Assembly: GCA_020073385.1 (NCBI GenBank)
Contig: JAIQFH010000019.1
Coordinates: 42,887-106,886 of the forward strand
DNA: 64,000 bases
Direction: 5' to 3'
Origin: Terriglobia bacterium
GTDB lineage: Bacteria > Acidobacteriota > Terriglobia > Terriglobales > Acidobacteriaceae
Each line of letters begins with the position of its first letter. The stretch's first letter is position 1. Below, piece after piece: positions 8,361 through 16,623 of this stretch. A program made the position numbers and the translations under genes. The notes under the pieces were generated by a model, which made no database searches, had not been told where the DNA came from, and was given only the letters and a program-made list of their open reading frames with translations.

Positions 8361-9872
8361 ATGAAAAAAGTATTGAGTGGCATCCTGATTGGAACATTGA
8401 TGCTTGTGTCGTACTTCGTGGGAAGGAAGCATACCCAGCAATCAGGGTCATCAGCGGCGGCCGATGGTGGCCGCCGCGTGCTGTATTGGGTTGATCCGAT
8501 GCATCCCGATTACAAATCGGATCATGCCGGAGTAGCCCCGGATTGCGGCATGCAACTAGAGCCTGTCTATGCGCAATCGATTGCCGCCTCCGGCAATGCC
8601 GCTGCGACGATACCAGCCGGCATGGTCGGGATCGACGCGGAGAAACAGCAGCTTTTCGGGATTCGGGTTTCCGCCGTCGAACGGTCAGCCGGGACTGAGA
8701 ACGTACGTGTGCTTGGCCGCGTCCTTCCGGAAGACACGCGGGTCTTCCGGCTCAACGCCGGCATGGAAGGCTTTATCCGCCAGACGTTCAACGATTCTCC
8801 TGGAGAACTCGTTAAGAAGAATCAAAAACTGGCGACCTACTATGGTGGAGACATACTCGCCGTCGCTTCCGGATTCCTGGCGGCGACCGCCGGAGTACCC
8901 GGCGCTAACGGCAAAGATGGCTCGCGCACGGTGCCGTTTCCCGGAGCGGTATCGAAGCAGGGGTCGAGCAGCGTGCAAGGCTACACCGACCGCTTGCGCA
9001 ATCTCGGGATGAGTGACGCGCAGATTCAGGAGATGGCCGAAACCCGGCTTCTTCCTGAGAGCATCGACATCGTTTCACCGGTCGATGGGTTTGTGCTCGT
9101 CCGGAACATCAGTCCGGGCCAGCATTTCGAGCACTCCACTGAGTTTTACCGGATTGCTGATTTGAGCCGGGTTTGGATCGTCGCCGATATCCTGGGAAAC
9201 GAAGCACAGCATTTTCGTCCTGGAACGGCAGTTCGCATTCTGTTGTCGGGGCAGGGGAAGACTTTGACCGCGCGGGTGAGCAATGTGCTTCCCCAGGTGG
9301 ATCCCGCTACGCGGACGCTGAAGCTTCGCTTGGAAGCAGAGAATCCCGGCTTTGTTCTGCGGCCGGACATGTTCGCGGATGTGGAGTTGCCTATTCTGAG
9401 ACCAGCGGGTCTGACGGTTCCTGTCGACGCAGTCATTGATTCGGGTCGAGAGCAACGGGTCTTCGTCGAGCGGTCCAATGGTGTGTTTGAACCGCGCAAT
9501 GTGGAAGTGGGATGGCGCGTTGGTGATCGCGTACAGATCGTAAAAGGATTAAGCGAAGGGGAGCGGGTTGTCAGCGCGGGAACCTTCCTGGTGGATTCAG
9601 AGAGCCGCCTGAAATCGGTGGAATCGGCGCCGAAGGAACAGCCACAGCCAAAGCTTCTGCCAAAGTCCAACACGAGCACCGCCGTTAGTACAAACACGGT
9701 GAAAGATGCGGCCTGCGGCATGGCGATTGATCCAGCTAAAGCCGTCGCGGAGGGCCACACGATCAGCCGCGAAGGAGTCACGTACTATTTCTGCTCTGAT
9801 CGTTGCAAGCGGAAATTCAGTGAACAGCCCGACCATTATCTTGCTGCAAATCCTTCTGGGCCCCATTCATGA
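8361..9872 (+). CDS. cusB: CusB-type periplasmic adaptor with HMBD and YHS domains
   Basis: Membrane-fusion adaptor of a heavy-metal RND pump, linking the inner-membrane CusA-like transporter to an outer-membrane channel. The N-terminal anchor (residues 5-22) is followed by a heavy-metal-binding domain at about 40-72 (YWVDPMHPDYKSDHAG ... DCGMQLEP). The lipoyl/hairpin and beta-barrel core runs about 95-430 (GFVLVRNISPGQHFEHS; VWIVADILGNEAQHFRPG). The C-terminus carries a YHS domain (CGMAIDPAKA ... YYFCSDRCKRKF, about 450-490). E. coli CusB has neither terminal domain, so this 503-residue form is long for the family. Both extra domains suggest Cu/Ag capture or chaperoning. The last four bases overlap cusA. 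Confidence 0.93.
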   Translation: MKKVLSGILIGTLMLVSYFVGRKHTQQSGSSAAADGGRRVLYWVDPMHPDYKSDHAGVAPDCGMQLEPVYAQSIAASGNAAATIPAGMVGIDAEKQQLFGIRVSAVERSAGTENVRVLGRVLPEDTRVFRLNAGMEGFIRQTFNDSPGELVKKNQKLATYYGGDILAVASGFLAATAGVPGANGKDGSRTVPFPGAVSKQGSSSVQGYTDRLRNLGMSDAQIQEMAETRLLPESIDIVSPVDGFVLVRNISPGQHFEHSTEFYRIADLSRVWIVADILGNEAQHFRPGTAVRILLSGQGKTLTARVSNVLPQVDPATRTLKLRLEAENPGFVLRPDMFADVELPILRPAGLTVPVDAVIDSGREQRVFVERSNGVFEPRNVEVGWRVGDRVQIVKGLSEGERVVSAGTFLVDSESRLKSVESAPKEQPQPKLLPKSNTSTAVSTNTVKDAACGMAIDPAKAVAEGHTISREGVTYYFCSDRCKRKFSEQPDHYLAANPSGPHS

Positions 9873-12800
9873 TTAACCGCATTATCGATTTCTCGGTGCA
9901 GCACAAGTTCATTGTGCTGGCCTGTGCAGCCTTGGCTTGCATTGGCGGTTGGTGGTCGATGCAAGCGTTGCCTCTCGACGCCATGCCGGACCTGAGCGAG
10001 ACGCAAGTCATTATTTACTCGCGCTGGGATCGCAGCCCCGACATCATCGAAGATCAAGTGACCTATCCGATCGTCACGGCGATGGTCGGCGCGCCCAAGG
10101 TCAAGACGGTGCGCGGAGTTTCTGATTTCGGTTATTCCTACGTCTACGTGATTTTCGAGGACGGAACCGATCTGTATTGGGCCCGCTCGAGAGCGCTCGA
10201 ATATTTGTCTGGTGTGCAGTCGCACTTGCCCGAGGGTGTGAAGGCTGAGATTGGACCCGATGCGACCGCCCTCGGCTGGGTATATCAATACGCGCTGGTC
10301 GACACCTCCGGGAAGCACAGCCTCGCGGATCTGCGCACCTATCAAGATTGGTATTTACGGTATTACCTGCGCGCAGTGCCGGGCGTGGCTGAGGTTGCTC
10401 CTGTCGGCGGATATACGCGGCAGTTCCAGGTGAACGTCGATCCTAACCGGCTGCAAGCCTACGGCATACCAATTCGTCGAGTCGTGGAGGCGGTCCGCAG
10501 CGGCAATGAAGAAGTCGGCGGACGCCTGCTGGAGTTCGGCGGAACCGAGTACATGGTTCGAGGCCGCGGCTATGCCACGACACTCGAAGAATTTGGCAGC
10601 ATCGTACTTGACGCAAGTACCGACGGAACTCCGATTCGCATCAAGGACGTGGGACAGGTCGTCGAAGGTCCGGAATTAAGGCGTGGTGTAGCGGACCTGG
10701 ATGGAAAGGGCGAAGTTGTTTCCGGGATCATTGTCATGCGGAGTGGTGAGAACGCTCTGGCCGTGATCGACCGGGTGAAACAGAAGATCAGCGATGTAAC
10801 ACCTTCTCTTCCCGAAGGCGTAAAGATCGTGCCTGTTTATGATCGCTCGGAATTCATTCATCGCGCGATCAGCAACGTGAACTCCACAATCTTTCAAGTC
10901 ATCGTCACCGTCGTGCTGATCATCCTGATCTTCCTCTGGCATTTTCCCAGCGCGGCAATTCCGATCGTCACCATGCCGGTGGTGGTGCTGGCATCGTTCA
11001 TTCCTTTCCACTATCTCGGGATAAGCGCCAACATCATGTCTCTCGCTGGCGTGGCGATTGCTTTTAGTGAGCTAGTGGATGCGTCGATTGTCGTTGTTGA
11101 GCAGACCCACAAGAAACTCGAGCTTTGGGAAAAGGGAGGACGGCGCGGGGATTACCGCGCGGTGATAATCGCTGCTGTCAAGGAAGTTGCCGGTCCGACG
11201 TTTTTTGCATTGCTGGTCATCGCGATCAGTTTCCTGCCTGTGCTGACGCTGGAGGCACAGGAAGGGCGCATGTTCAAGCCTCTCGCCTACACCAAGACGC
11301 TCGCGATGCTGATTGCGGCCGGTATGGCGATCACGCTCGACCCGGCACTGCGCCTTCTGCTCGCCCGCGTCGATCGTTTTGATTTCCGCCCGTCATGGCT
11401 CTGCCGGGTTGCAAACGCCCTGCTCGTGGGAAAAATCCGTCGGGAAGAGGACCACCTGGTCAGCCGCTGGATGACCCGTATCTACGAGCCGGTTGTGCGC
11501 TGGACACTGCGCCGGAAATGGGCGGTGATCTCCGGCGCCGTGGCCTTGGTTGTGCTGGCCGTCCCGGTCTTCCTGAACCTGGGTTCTGAATTCATGCCGC
11601 CGCTTGATGAGGGCGTGATCCTGTACATGCCTTCGACCATGCCCGGCATCTCGATAAGTCAGGCGCAGCAACTGTTGCAGACTACCGACGGCATACTTGC
11701 GCGTTTTCCGGAAGTCGACCGGGTGCTGGGGAAGGCGGGCCGCGCGGAAACGTCGACGGATCCAGCACCACTCTCGATGCTGGAGACAGTGATCGTGCTC
11801 AAACCCCGGTCGGAGTGGCGGCACGTCGACACCTGGTACTCCTCTTGGTCACCTGAGTTCGTAAAGCCACTGTTGCGCCACGTCACGCCCGACACAATTT
11901 CATCCACGGAGCTTGTACGACTTCTGGATGAAAGCTTAAAGGTGCCGGGTGTAACAAATGCCTGGACGATGCCGGTCAGGGGCCGGATCGACATGCTGAC
12001 GACTGGTATGCGAACGCCCATTGGGCTAAAAATCTCCGGCGCAGACTTGGGCAAGATCGAGCAGATCGGATCTCGCGTCGAGACCATACTCGGTCGGGTG
12101 AAGGGCACTCGCGCAGTTTTTGCCGAGCGCACGGGCACCGGTTACTTTCTGGATTTCGAGTGGAATCGTGAGCGACTGGCGCGCTATGGATTGAGCATCG
12201 AAGACGCGCAACTCGCCGTGGAGAATGCGATCGGGGGCGAGGACGTCACTACTGCTGTTCGAGGGCGCGAACGCTACCCGGTCAACGTGCGATACATGAG
12301 AGACTTCCGCAGCGATCTGGGATCTCTCCAGCGGGTCCTGGTTCCAGCAGGACAGCGGCAGATCGCTTTGGGCGAATTGGCCGAGATTCATGCCAGCACC
12401 GGTCCTGCGATGATCCGCGACGAGAACGGAATGCTGACAGGCTATGTGTACATCGACCTCGCAGACCGTGATCCCGCTGGCTATATCGCCGAAGCCGGGG
12501 GCCTGCTGCGAGACCAACTGAAACTTCAGCCCGGCTACGCTTTCTCGTGGGCGGGACAGTACGAAGCTATGACGCGCGTGAAGCATCGGCTGACCCGAAT
12601 TATTCCCATCACTCTGGTGCTCGTGGTTTTTCTGCTGTACCTGAATACACGCTCGGCTGTGAAGACGATGATCATCCTGCTGGCGGTGCCGTTCTCCGCC
12701 GTGGGCGCGATCTTCTTTCTCTACCTGGCCGGCTACAACATGAGTGTGGGCGTCTGGGTAGGGCTGATCGCTTTGCTGGGCATCGACGCCGAGACCGGCG

Positions 12801-13186
12801 TATACATGCTTCTTTACCTTGACCTGGCTTACGAAGAAGCGATCCGACAGGGTCGTCTTCGTAATCCCGGGGATTTGACGGAAGCCATCGTACAGGGAGC
12901 CGCCAAGCGGTTGCGCCCCAAGTTCATGACCTTCGCCACGATGTGCGTGGGGTTGCTGCCCATCCTCTGGAGCACAGGCACCGGTTCCGAAGTCATGAAG
13001 CGAATCGCGGCCCCGATGGTCGGCGGGATCTTCACTTCTTTCCTACTCGAACTACTCGTCTACCCAGCCATCTATGCCGTGTGGCGGCAGCGGTCGATCA
13101 CAAGCACGGTCGAGCCAGCCCTCATTGCAGCGCAAGAGGAGTCCGCTGAGCTGAGAGAAGGAAGCCTCGTCAGCCTGCAGCTCTAG
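9869..13186 (+). CDS. cusA: CusA/CzcA heavy-metal RND efflux transporter
   Basis: Inner-membrane proton-driven pump that takes Cu(I)/Ag(I) from the periplasm or cytoplasm into the tripartite channel. At 1,105 residues it matches the family. Cu/Ag specificity is suggested by conserved methionines in the three contexts known from E. coli CusA (Met573, Met623, Met672): ILYMPST, PLSMLET and RIDMLTTG. The TM4 charged motif is SELVDASIVVVEQTHKKLE, closer to CusA than to CzcA (which has DFG-x3-DGAV). Twelve transmembrane segments are visible in two blocks, about residues 335-500 and 910-1070. Start ATG overlaps the cusB stop as ATGA, giving translational coupling. No cusC-like outer-membrane gene or copper sensor lies adjacent. 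Gene symbol by similarity, not orthology proof. Confidence 0.92.
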   Translation: MINRIIDFSVQHKFIVLACAALACIGGWWSMQALPLDAMPDLSETQVIIYSRWDRSPDIIEDQVTYPIVTAMVGAPKVKTVRGVSDFGYSYVYVIFEDGTDLYWARSRALEYLSGVQSHLPEGVKAEIGPDATALGWVYQYALVDTSGKHSLADLRTYQDWYLRYYLRAVPGVAEVAPVGGYTRQFQVNVDPNRLQAYGIPIRRVVEAVRSGNEEVGGRLLEFGGTEYMVRGRGYATTLEEFGSIVLDASTDGTPIRIKDVGQVVEGPELRRGVADLDGKGEVVSGIIVMRSGENALAVIDRVKQKISDVTPSLPEGVKIVPVYDRSEFIHRAISNVNSTIFQVIVTVVLIILIFLWHFPSAAIPIVTMPVVVLASFIPFHYLGISANIMSLAGVAIAFSELVDASIVVVEQTHKKLELWEKGGRRGDYRAVIIAAVKEVAGPTFFALLVIAISFLPVLTLEAQEGRMFKPLAYTKTLAMLIAAGMAITLDPALRLLLARVDRFDFRPSWLCRVANALLVGKIRREEDHLVSRWMTRIYEPVVRWTLRRKWAVISGAVALVVLAVPVFLNLGSEFMPPLDEGVILYMPSTMPGISISQAQQLLQTTDGILARFPEVDRVLGKAGRAETSTDPAPLSMLETVIVLKPRSEWRHVDTWYSSWSPEFVKPLLRHVTPDTISSTELVRLLDESLKVPGVTNAWTMPVRGRIDMLTTGMRTPIGLKISGADLGKIEQIGSRVETILGRVKGTRAVFAERTGTGYFLDFEWNRERLARYGLSIEDAQLAVENAIGGEDVTTAVRGRERYPVNVRYMRDFRSDLGSLQRVLVPAGQRQIALGELAEIHASTGPAMIRDENGMLTGYVYIDLADRDPAGYIAEAGGLLRDQLKLQPGYAFSWAGQYEAMTRVKHRLTRIIPITLVLVVFLLYLNTRSAVKTMIILLAVPFSAVGAIFFLYLAGYNMSVGVWVGLIALLGIDAETGVYMLLYLDLAYEEAIRQGRLRNPGDLTEAIVQGAAKRLRPKFMTFATMCVGLLPILWSTGTGSEVMKRIAAPMVGGIFTSFLLELLVYPAIYAVWRQRSITSTVEPALIAAQEESAELREGSLVSLQL

Positions 13187-13247
13187 CAATTGCTCAGTAG
13201 GGTTAATTTGGCTCGGCAACGGCCGGTATTCTACTGATTAGGAGTTC

Positions 13248-13278
13248 ATGGATAAGGATATGGATAAGGATTAAGGAT
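13248..13278 (+). repeat. Tandem 12-mer ATGGATAAGGAT, 2.6 copies
   Basis: Two exact 12-base copies (13248-13259, 13260-13271) plus TAAGGAT. The repeat forms a tiny frame MDKDMDKD with an AGGAG three bases upstream. The rest of the 13187-13361 gap shows no gene. Confidence 0.7.
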
Positions 13279-13361
13279 GTAGCCGTCGACTTCGGTGAGT
13301 TCCTTGAACTCGGGCCCAAATCGCGGCTCCACATTATTCTGCAATCGGCTCGATTGCCCGG

Positions 13362-13595
13362 CTATCTCGTGTGACCGTGATTGGACGCATGGCAGGCCGA
13401 GCAGAGCGTGATTAAGTTCTCTTCAGAGTCGTGACCCAAGCGACTGCGAAACTGTTGGTGGTGGACTTCCAAATTTGACATCGTGCCGCAGGACTGACAT
13501 CGCCAGCCATCGCGGCGTAACACTTGTTGGCGCAGATTCTCGTAGGCGATGGGATCCAGCCGCAAACGCGGGGCCTTTGGGCGAATGTCGTTCAC
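13362..13595 (-). CDS. HNH endonuclease, small
   Basis: A 77-residue HNH nuclease: RDGWRCQSCG ... NLEVHHQQFRS ... ENLITLCSACHASNHG gives the two CxxC zinc-knuckle pairs and the HH...N...H metal-finger catalytic core of the McrA/homing-endonuclease fold. The open frame extends far upstream inside the preceding gene, but the GTG at 13595 is the sensible start because it overlaps that gene's TGA (GTGA), the same coupling used along this cassette. The substrate is unknown. Its partner just upstream, an uncharacterised 232-residue protein, seems to accompany similar HNH proteins in soil Acidobacteriota (recalled, not checked). Confidence 0.85.
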   Translation of the reverse strand: MNDIRPKAPRLRLDPIAYENLRQQVLRRDGWRCQSCGTMSNLEVHHQQFRSRLGHDSEENLITLCSACHASNHGHTR

Positions 13596-14290
13596 GATGC
13601 TTTTTCGCTGAGGTTGTCGAGGAACGCCCTCTTCTGTGCTTCGGGCAGGAAACGGAAGAACCGGGTCATCGAAAATAACAACGTCTCCGGATCCCCATTG
13701 TCCAGGTTGGCTCCCGCCAAGAAGTCCGCACAGATCATCTCCAGACAGTAGCCTCGCGATCGGTCGCAGCCCAGCATCAGCGCGGCCGTTTCGATCGCTT
13801 TCTCTATGACCGGCATCTGGCTCTGGTACAGCTTGAAGTAGACAATCTCCCAAGGCTCCGTTTCCCGCCCTGTTAGTTCCCGCTCTACCTCCTTCTTAAA
13901 GTCCTCTTTCGGCATCTGCCGGGCTTTGTGCAACCAGGTTGCACAATCGAAGTTCTGCCGGTCCCGCCTCGCGAGCTTGACCAGCTCGATCCCCTTCGCC
14001 CATCCCACTTCCTTCAGCTGTTTCCTCGCCTGCGGTGGCAAGTTTTCGTGGATCGACATCAGGTAGTACGCTTTCCTCCTCGATTCGGGAAATCGCCTCT
14101 CCAGAAATTCATCGAAACACTTCAAGTTTTCCAGCCGCCAGTACTGCCCCGCCCGCACCTCGCATAAATAGCGCGCAAGCTCGACGAATTTCGTATCTCG
14201 ATCCGTCTCCTTCTGCTGTTCCCATGCCAGAATCTGGTCAATCTTACCCAGCACAAATACGGCGCGGCGGCGATTTAACTTCGGCGGCAT
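13592..14290 (-). CDS. Uncharacterised helical protein paired with HNH nuclease
   Basis: Not assigned to a characterised family. From ATG 14290 it has 232 residues, highly helical and charged: KIDQILAWEQQKETDRDTKF, then FDEFLERRFPESRRKAYYLM, a central WATWL/CATWLHKARQMPKEDF region, and a well-ordered EPWEIVYFKLYQSQMPVIEK segment, ending GANLDNGDPETLLFS and a short helical tail. The conserved-looking 'YYLMSIHENL' resembles a helix-turn-helix-like region but no DNA-binding motif is certain. A longer frame begins at 14386 inside the nuclease gene; 14290 lies 10 bp after the nuclease stop and is preferred. Its TGA overlaps the HNH start, so the two are probably made together. Confidence 0.75.
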   Translation of the reverse strand: MPPKLNRRRAVFVLGKIDQILAWEQQKETDRDTKFVELARYLCEVRAGQYWRLENLKCFDEFLERRFPESRRKAYYLMSIHENLPPQARKQLKEVGWAKGIELVKLARRDRQNFDCATWLHKARQMPKEDFKKEVERELTGRETEPWEIVYFKLYQSQMPVIEKAIETAALMLGCDRSRGYCLEMICADFLAGANLDNGDPETLLFSMTRFFRFLPEAQKRAFLDNLSEKAS

Positions 14291-14300
14291 AGGCGGATAC

Positions 14301-15104
14301 TCAGTAACTAAGCTCGTCAAGCCAATCAAGACTCTCGGCTCCTGGACGCCGCACGACAGCGGCGTCAACCATTTCCTGTTTTCCAAGGCAAAGCCCTACA
14401 TACGGACAGCTGCTGCAGGGATTCTGGGGAAAGCGGATGCCGCTGTGCGGCAGAAAGTCCGCCGACTCGATTCGCCGGATCGTGCCCTCCACCAGGCGGC
14501 CAAACTCCTCGCGCTGTTCGTCGGTGATCGTGGTACGCAGATACTGCACCTCGACGAGCCGTTTGCGGACGAAGACAACCTGCGCGACCTCAGCAATTCC
14601 TGTCATCCACGAATAACAGACCAGCTGCGGATCCAGAGACAACAGTCCCTCTGGCTCTTCCGGGTATCGGCTCGAACTAGTCTTCCACTCGATTAGGCAT
14701 CGCTTGTGGTCGAGTTTTCCAATGGCATCGATATAGGCGACGAAGTCGTTCTTGTTGCCCACGGGACGGGTGAACTTGATCTGAAGATTTCGTCGAGGCT
14801 GGGTGATCTGCACGCGACTGTCTTGGCAGAAGCGGGTCAGGAGCATGATTCCTTGCTGAAGCATGCGATCCCAGGAGTCTCCGTTCGAGTACTGCAGGCC
14901 TTCGCCCTGACAAGCAGACCACTCGGCGAACAGCACGGCTCCGGGATCTTCCCGGCGAAAGAGCGCACCCAAAGCCCGTTCGAAGGCGCGACCGAAGAGC
15001 ATCGCCGCCCGCGTGTCCTTCTCCTTCCACCCATCAAGATAGCGATGCCGATAGCGGCGGGGGCATGTCAGGTATTGACTGATTTGGGTGTAGCTGTAAG
15101 TCAT
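14301..15104 (-). CDS. Cas4/RecB-like PD-(D/E)XK nuclease with Fe-S cysteines
   Basis: A 267-residue nuclease of the PDDEXK_1/RecB-Cas4 group. Near the N-terminus is the family signature QYLTCPRRYRHRYLDG; the catalytic core is DFVAYIDAIGKLD followed by CLIEWKTSSSR (Asp, then Glu-x-Lys). The first Cys plus the C-terminal NPCSSCPYVGLC gives the C...CxxCxxxxxC pattern that binds a 4Fe-4S cluster in AddB and Cas4. Expected activity is resection of DNA ends. No Cas1, Cas2 or CRISPR array is near, so it is not a CRISPR Cas4. ATG shares one base with the upstream gene's TGA (TGATG), so translation is coupled to the DUF669-like protein. Confidence 0.85.
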   Translation of the reverse strand: MTYSYTQISQYLTCPRRYRHRYLDGWKEKDTRAAMLFGRAFERALGALFRREDPGAVLFAEWSACQGEGLQYSNGDSWDRMLQQGIMLLTRFCQDSRVQITQPRRNLQIKFTRPVGNKNDFVAYIDAIGKLDHKRCLIEWKTSSSRYPEEPEGLLSLDPQLVCYSWMTGIAEVAQVVFVRKRLVEVQYLRTTITDEQREEFGRLVEGTIRRIESADFLPHSGIRFPQNPCSSCPYVGLCLGKQEMVDAAVVRRPGAESLDWLDELSY

Positions 15105-15532
15105 CAGGCCACCTGAGGGTTGTCCAGGTTTGCGGGGGAGAGCTCTTCCCAGCGACTAGCGGGAGCAAAGCCGTCAAGCCGGAGCAGGGAAGTGCCGTTA
15201 AAGACGATGTGGCTGATCTTGACCACGCCCTTCAGACCTACGAGCTGGGTTTCGTCCACTTCGTCGCGTCCGAGCAGTTCGGTGTCGTAGCCGAAATCGC
15301 GCAGAAACCAGTTGAGCTTCCACAACGCTTTCGGGTTGCAGTAGATACGGCTCGAAAGGACGTGGCCAGAAAACCGGCTTGGCTCTAGGATGACGAGAGT
15401 GAGCGTGTAGTAGGGCTTCTGTGCCTGCCGACGAAAGTAGACTCGTTGGACCCGAACCAGGAAAACGCCATCTGGTACCTGGTCGGCGGCACACCGATCG
15501 GCAGCGTGCAAGCCTGTGATCTGACGTTTCAT
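15104..15532 (-). CDS. DUF669-like, phage recombination-associated protein
   Basis: 142 residues. The pattern VPDGVFLVRVQRVYFR, then KPYYTLTLVILEPSRFSGHV, then a basic SSRIYCNPKALWKLNWFLRD and LVGLKGVVKISHIV matches the layout of DUF669 proteins, which sit between the annealing protein and exonuclease in many phage recombination modules and may bind single-stranded DNA. The match is by eye and not certain. Its ATG overlaps the upstream gene's TGA by four bases (ATGA) and its own TGA touches the nuclease ATG, so it is the middle member of a tightly coupled set. No catalytic residues are visible. Confidence 0.6.
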   Translation of the reverse strand: MKRQITGLHAADRCAADQVPDGVFLVRVQRVYFRRQAQKPYYTLTLVILEPSRFSGHVLSSRIYCNPKALWKLNWFLRDFGYDTELLGRDEVDETQLVGLKGVVKISHIVFNGTSLLRLDGFAPASRWEELSPANLDNPQVA

Positions 15533-16299
15533 GCGGCGCCTTCTTTCTGGCCGAGATAACTGTTGAGCTGGCAGAGCAGGGCATTGCGGTCTTTCTCGGC
15601 CCAGTCGGCGAGGTGCTGGACGAAGTTCTCGACCTGTTCACGCGTGGCTTCCCGAAGCGTTTTCACCGCACAGAAATCAGTCGCGTAAGACTTGACCAGG
15701 TTCGGATCGAGCCGATGCTGGCGAATGACTTGGCAGAGGCGATCGCGGACGGTATGGCTGCTGCCAGCATTTCCATTTGCAGGCTGCGGAGGCAATTTCC
15801 TCGATTCTTGCGACGGCTGGAAAGACTCGGCAACGGATCCGATCTCTTCGACTGAGCAGATGCCAATGCCGTACGCCTTGCGCAGGGCGCGATTCACTGC
15901 GCGGGTCTCGGCCACGCGCATCTCTGCACCGTGGACCAATGCCGAGACATTGGACGGTTCGGCATCTCCATATCCGACGAGGCCTTTGCAGGCTCGTGAC
16001 TTGTAAGCAGTGGCTTCAAAAGCCCAGCGCTGGGCCGCAGAGTCAGAGAATCCCGGAATGACTCGAACATGAATACCCGCACAGTGTTTGCGCCGCGCCA
16101 ATCGGATGAGGCCAGTGTGAGTTACATACCATTTACCGTTGAGAAGAAGAAGGTCTCCGAGTAGCACCGAAAACCGGAATGATCTTGTCAGCTCTTTCAG
16201 AACTCGGATGTGCCAAAGTCCGACTCCCGCACCCCACAACCTTTTTGCGAACTTGCAATTGTGCGCTTCAGACGCTTCATCATGAATAGGAGATTTCAT
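15529..16299 (-). CDS. Putative single-strand annealing protein (Rad52/Sak/Erf-like)
   Basis: Start ATG 16299 has GAGGT nine bases upstream; a longer frame to 16422 has none and would cross a palindrome. From there 256 residues. The region WYVTHTGLIRLARRKHCAGI, then GYGDAEPSNVSALVHG and EMRVAETRAVNRALRKAYG, resembles single-strand annealing proteins of phage (Rad52/Sak/Erf groups), where 'ETRAxxRALR' is a recurring helix. The C-terminal third is helical, with a linker rich in Pro, Ser and Gln before it. Position upstream of a DUF669-like protein and a Cas4/RecB-like nuclease supports this role. The family call is inference; a RecT relative or a novel group cannot be excluded. Confidence 0.6.
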   Translation of the reverse strand: MKSPIHDEASEAHNCKFAKRLWGAGVGLWHIRVLKELTRSFRFSVLLGDLLLLNGKWYVTHTGLIRLARRKHCAGIHVRVIPGFSDSAAQRWAFEATAYKSRACKGLVGYGDAEPSNVSALVHGAEMRVAETRAVNRALRKAYGIGICSVEEIGSVAESFQPSQESRKLPPQPANGNAGSSHTVRDRLCQVIRQHRLDPNLVKSYATDFCAVKTLREATREQVENFVQHLADWAEKDRNALLCQLNSYLGQKEGAA

Positions 16300-16319
16300 A
16301 TTCTGACCTCGTCTTGGAT

Positions 16320-16345
16320 ATGTCATAATGATATCGTTACGACAT
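16320..16345. promoter_or_regulatory. 26-bp near-perfect palindrome, candidate operator
   Basis: Centred on GATATC, arms ATGTCATAAT and ATTACGACAT-type pair at 11 of 13 positions. It lies 20 bp upstream of the annealing-protein start and directly after the RHH-protein gene, where a dimeric or tetrameric regulator would bind. The RHH protein is the obvious candidate binder. Confidence 0.6.
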
Positions 16346-16366
16346 CGATATTTCAATAAAAAAAAT

Positions 16367-16564
16367 CTACCGGTCGCGCTTTGCCACAATCTGTTCGGCT
16401 GCAACGATTGCAGCGTTAGCAACGAAACTGCTTATACTTCTTCGCTCCAGGTCGGCTGCCCTATCGACGAGTTTCCTCTCTGACTGCGTGAAGTAGACCA
16501 GGATCTTTTTGTTCAGCGTCTGTTGTGACCGGCGTCGAGACTTCGAGATAGCCCCCTTCTTCAT
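16367..16564 (-). CDS. Ribbon-helix-helix protein, DUF1778/TacA-antitoxin-like
   Basis: 65 residues from ATG 16564 (a GTG at 16579 would add five). A basic Lys/Arg/Ser stretch (KKGAISKSRRRSQQ) precedes the RHH core KKILVYFTQSERKLVDRAAD and ERRSISSFVANAAIVAAEQIV, as in DUF1778 antitoxins that repress their own promoter with a GNAT toxin. No GNAT toxin gene lies beside it. The next gene downstream is the annealing protein, reached across a 26-bp palindrome, so it more likely regulates that operon. Mobilisation (MobC-like) RHH proteins are the alternative. Confidence 0.65.
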   Translation of the reverse strand: MKKGAISKSRRRSQQTLNKKILVYFTQSERKLVDRAADLERRSISSFVANAAIVAAEQIVAKRDR

Positions 16565-16623
16565 GGCGAAATGGTACACCGAAGAAATGGCGAACCGTAG
16601 TGTCGTGGAGGATTCCGTTTTTT

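Noticed and set aside
13248..13278. CRISPR-like repeat
   Set aside because: Repeat is 12 bases, directly adjacent and without spacers.
14301..15104. CRISPR-associated Cas4
   Set aside because: No cas1/cas2, effector genes or repeat-spacer array in the window; context is a recombination-type cassette.
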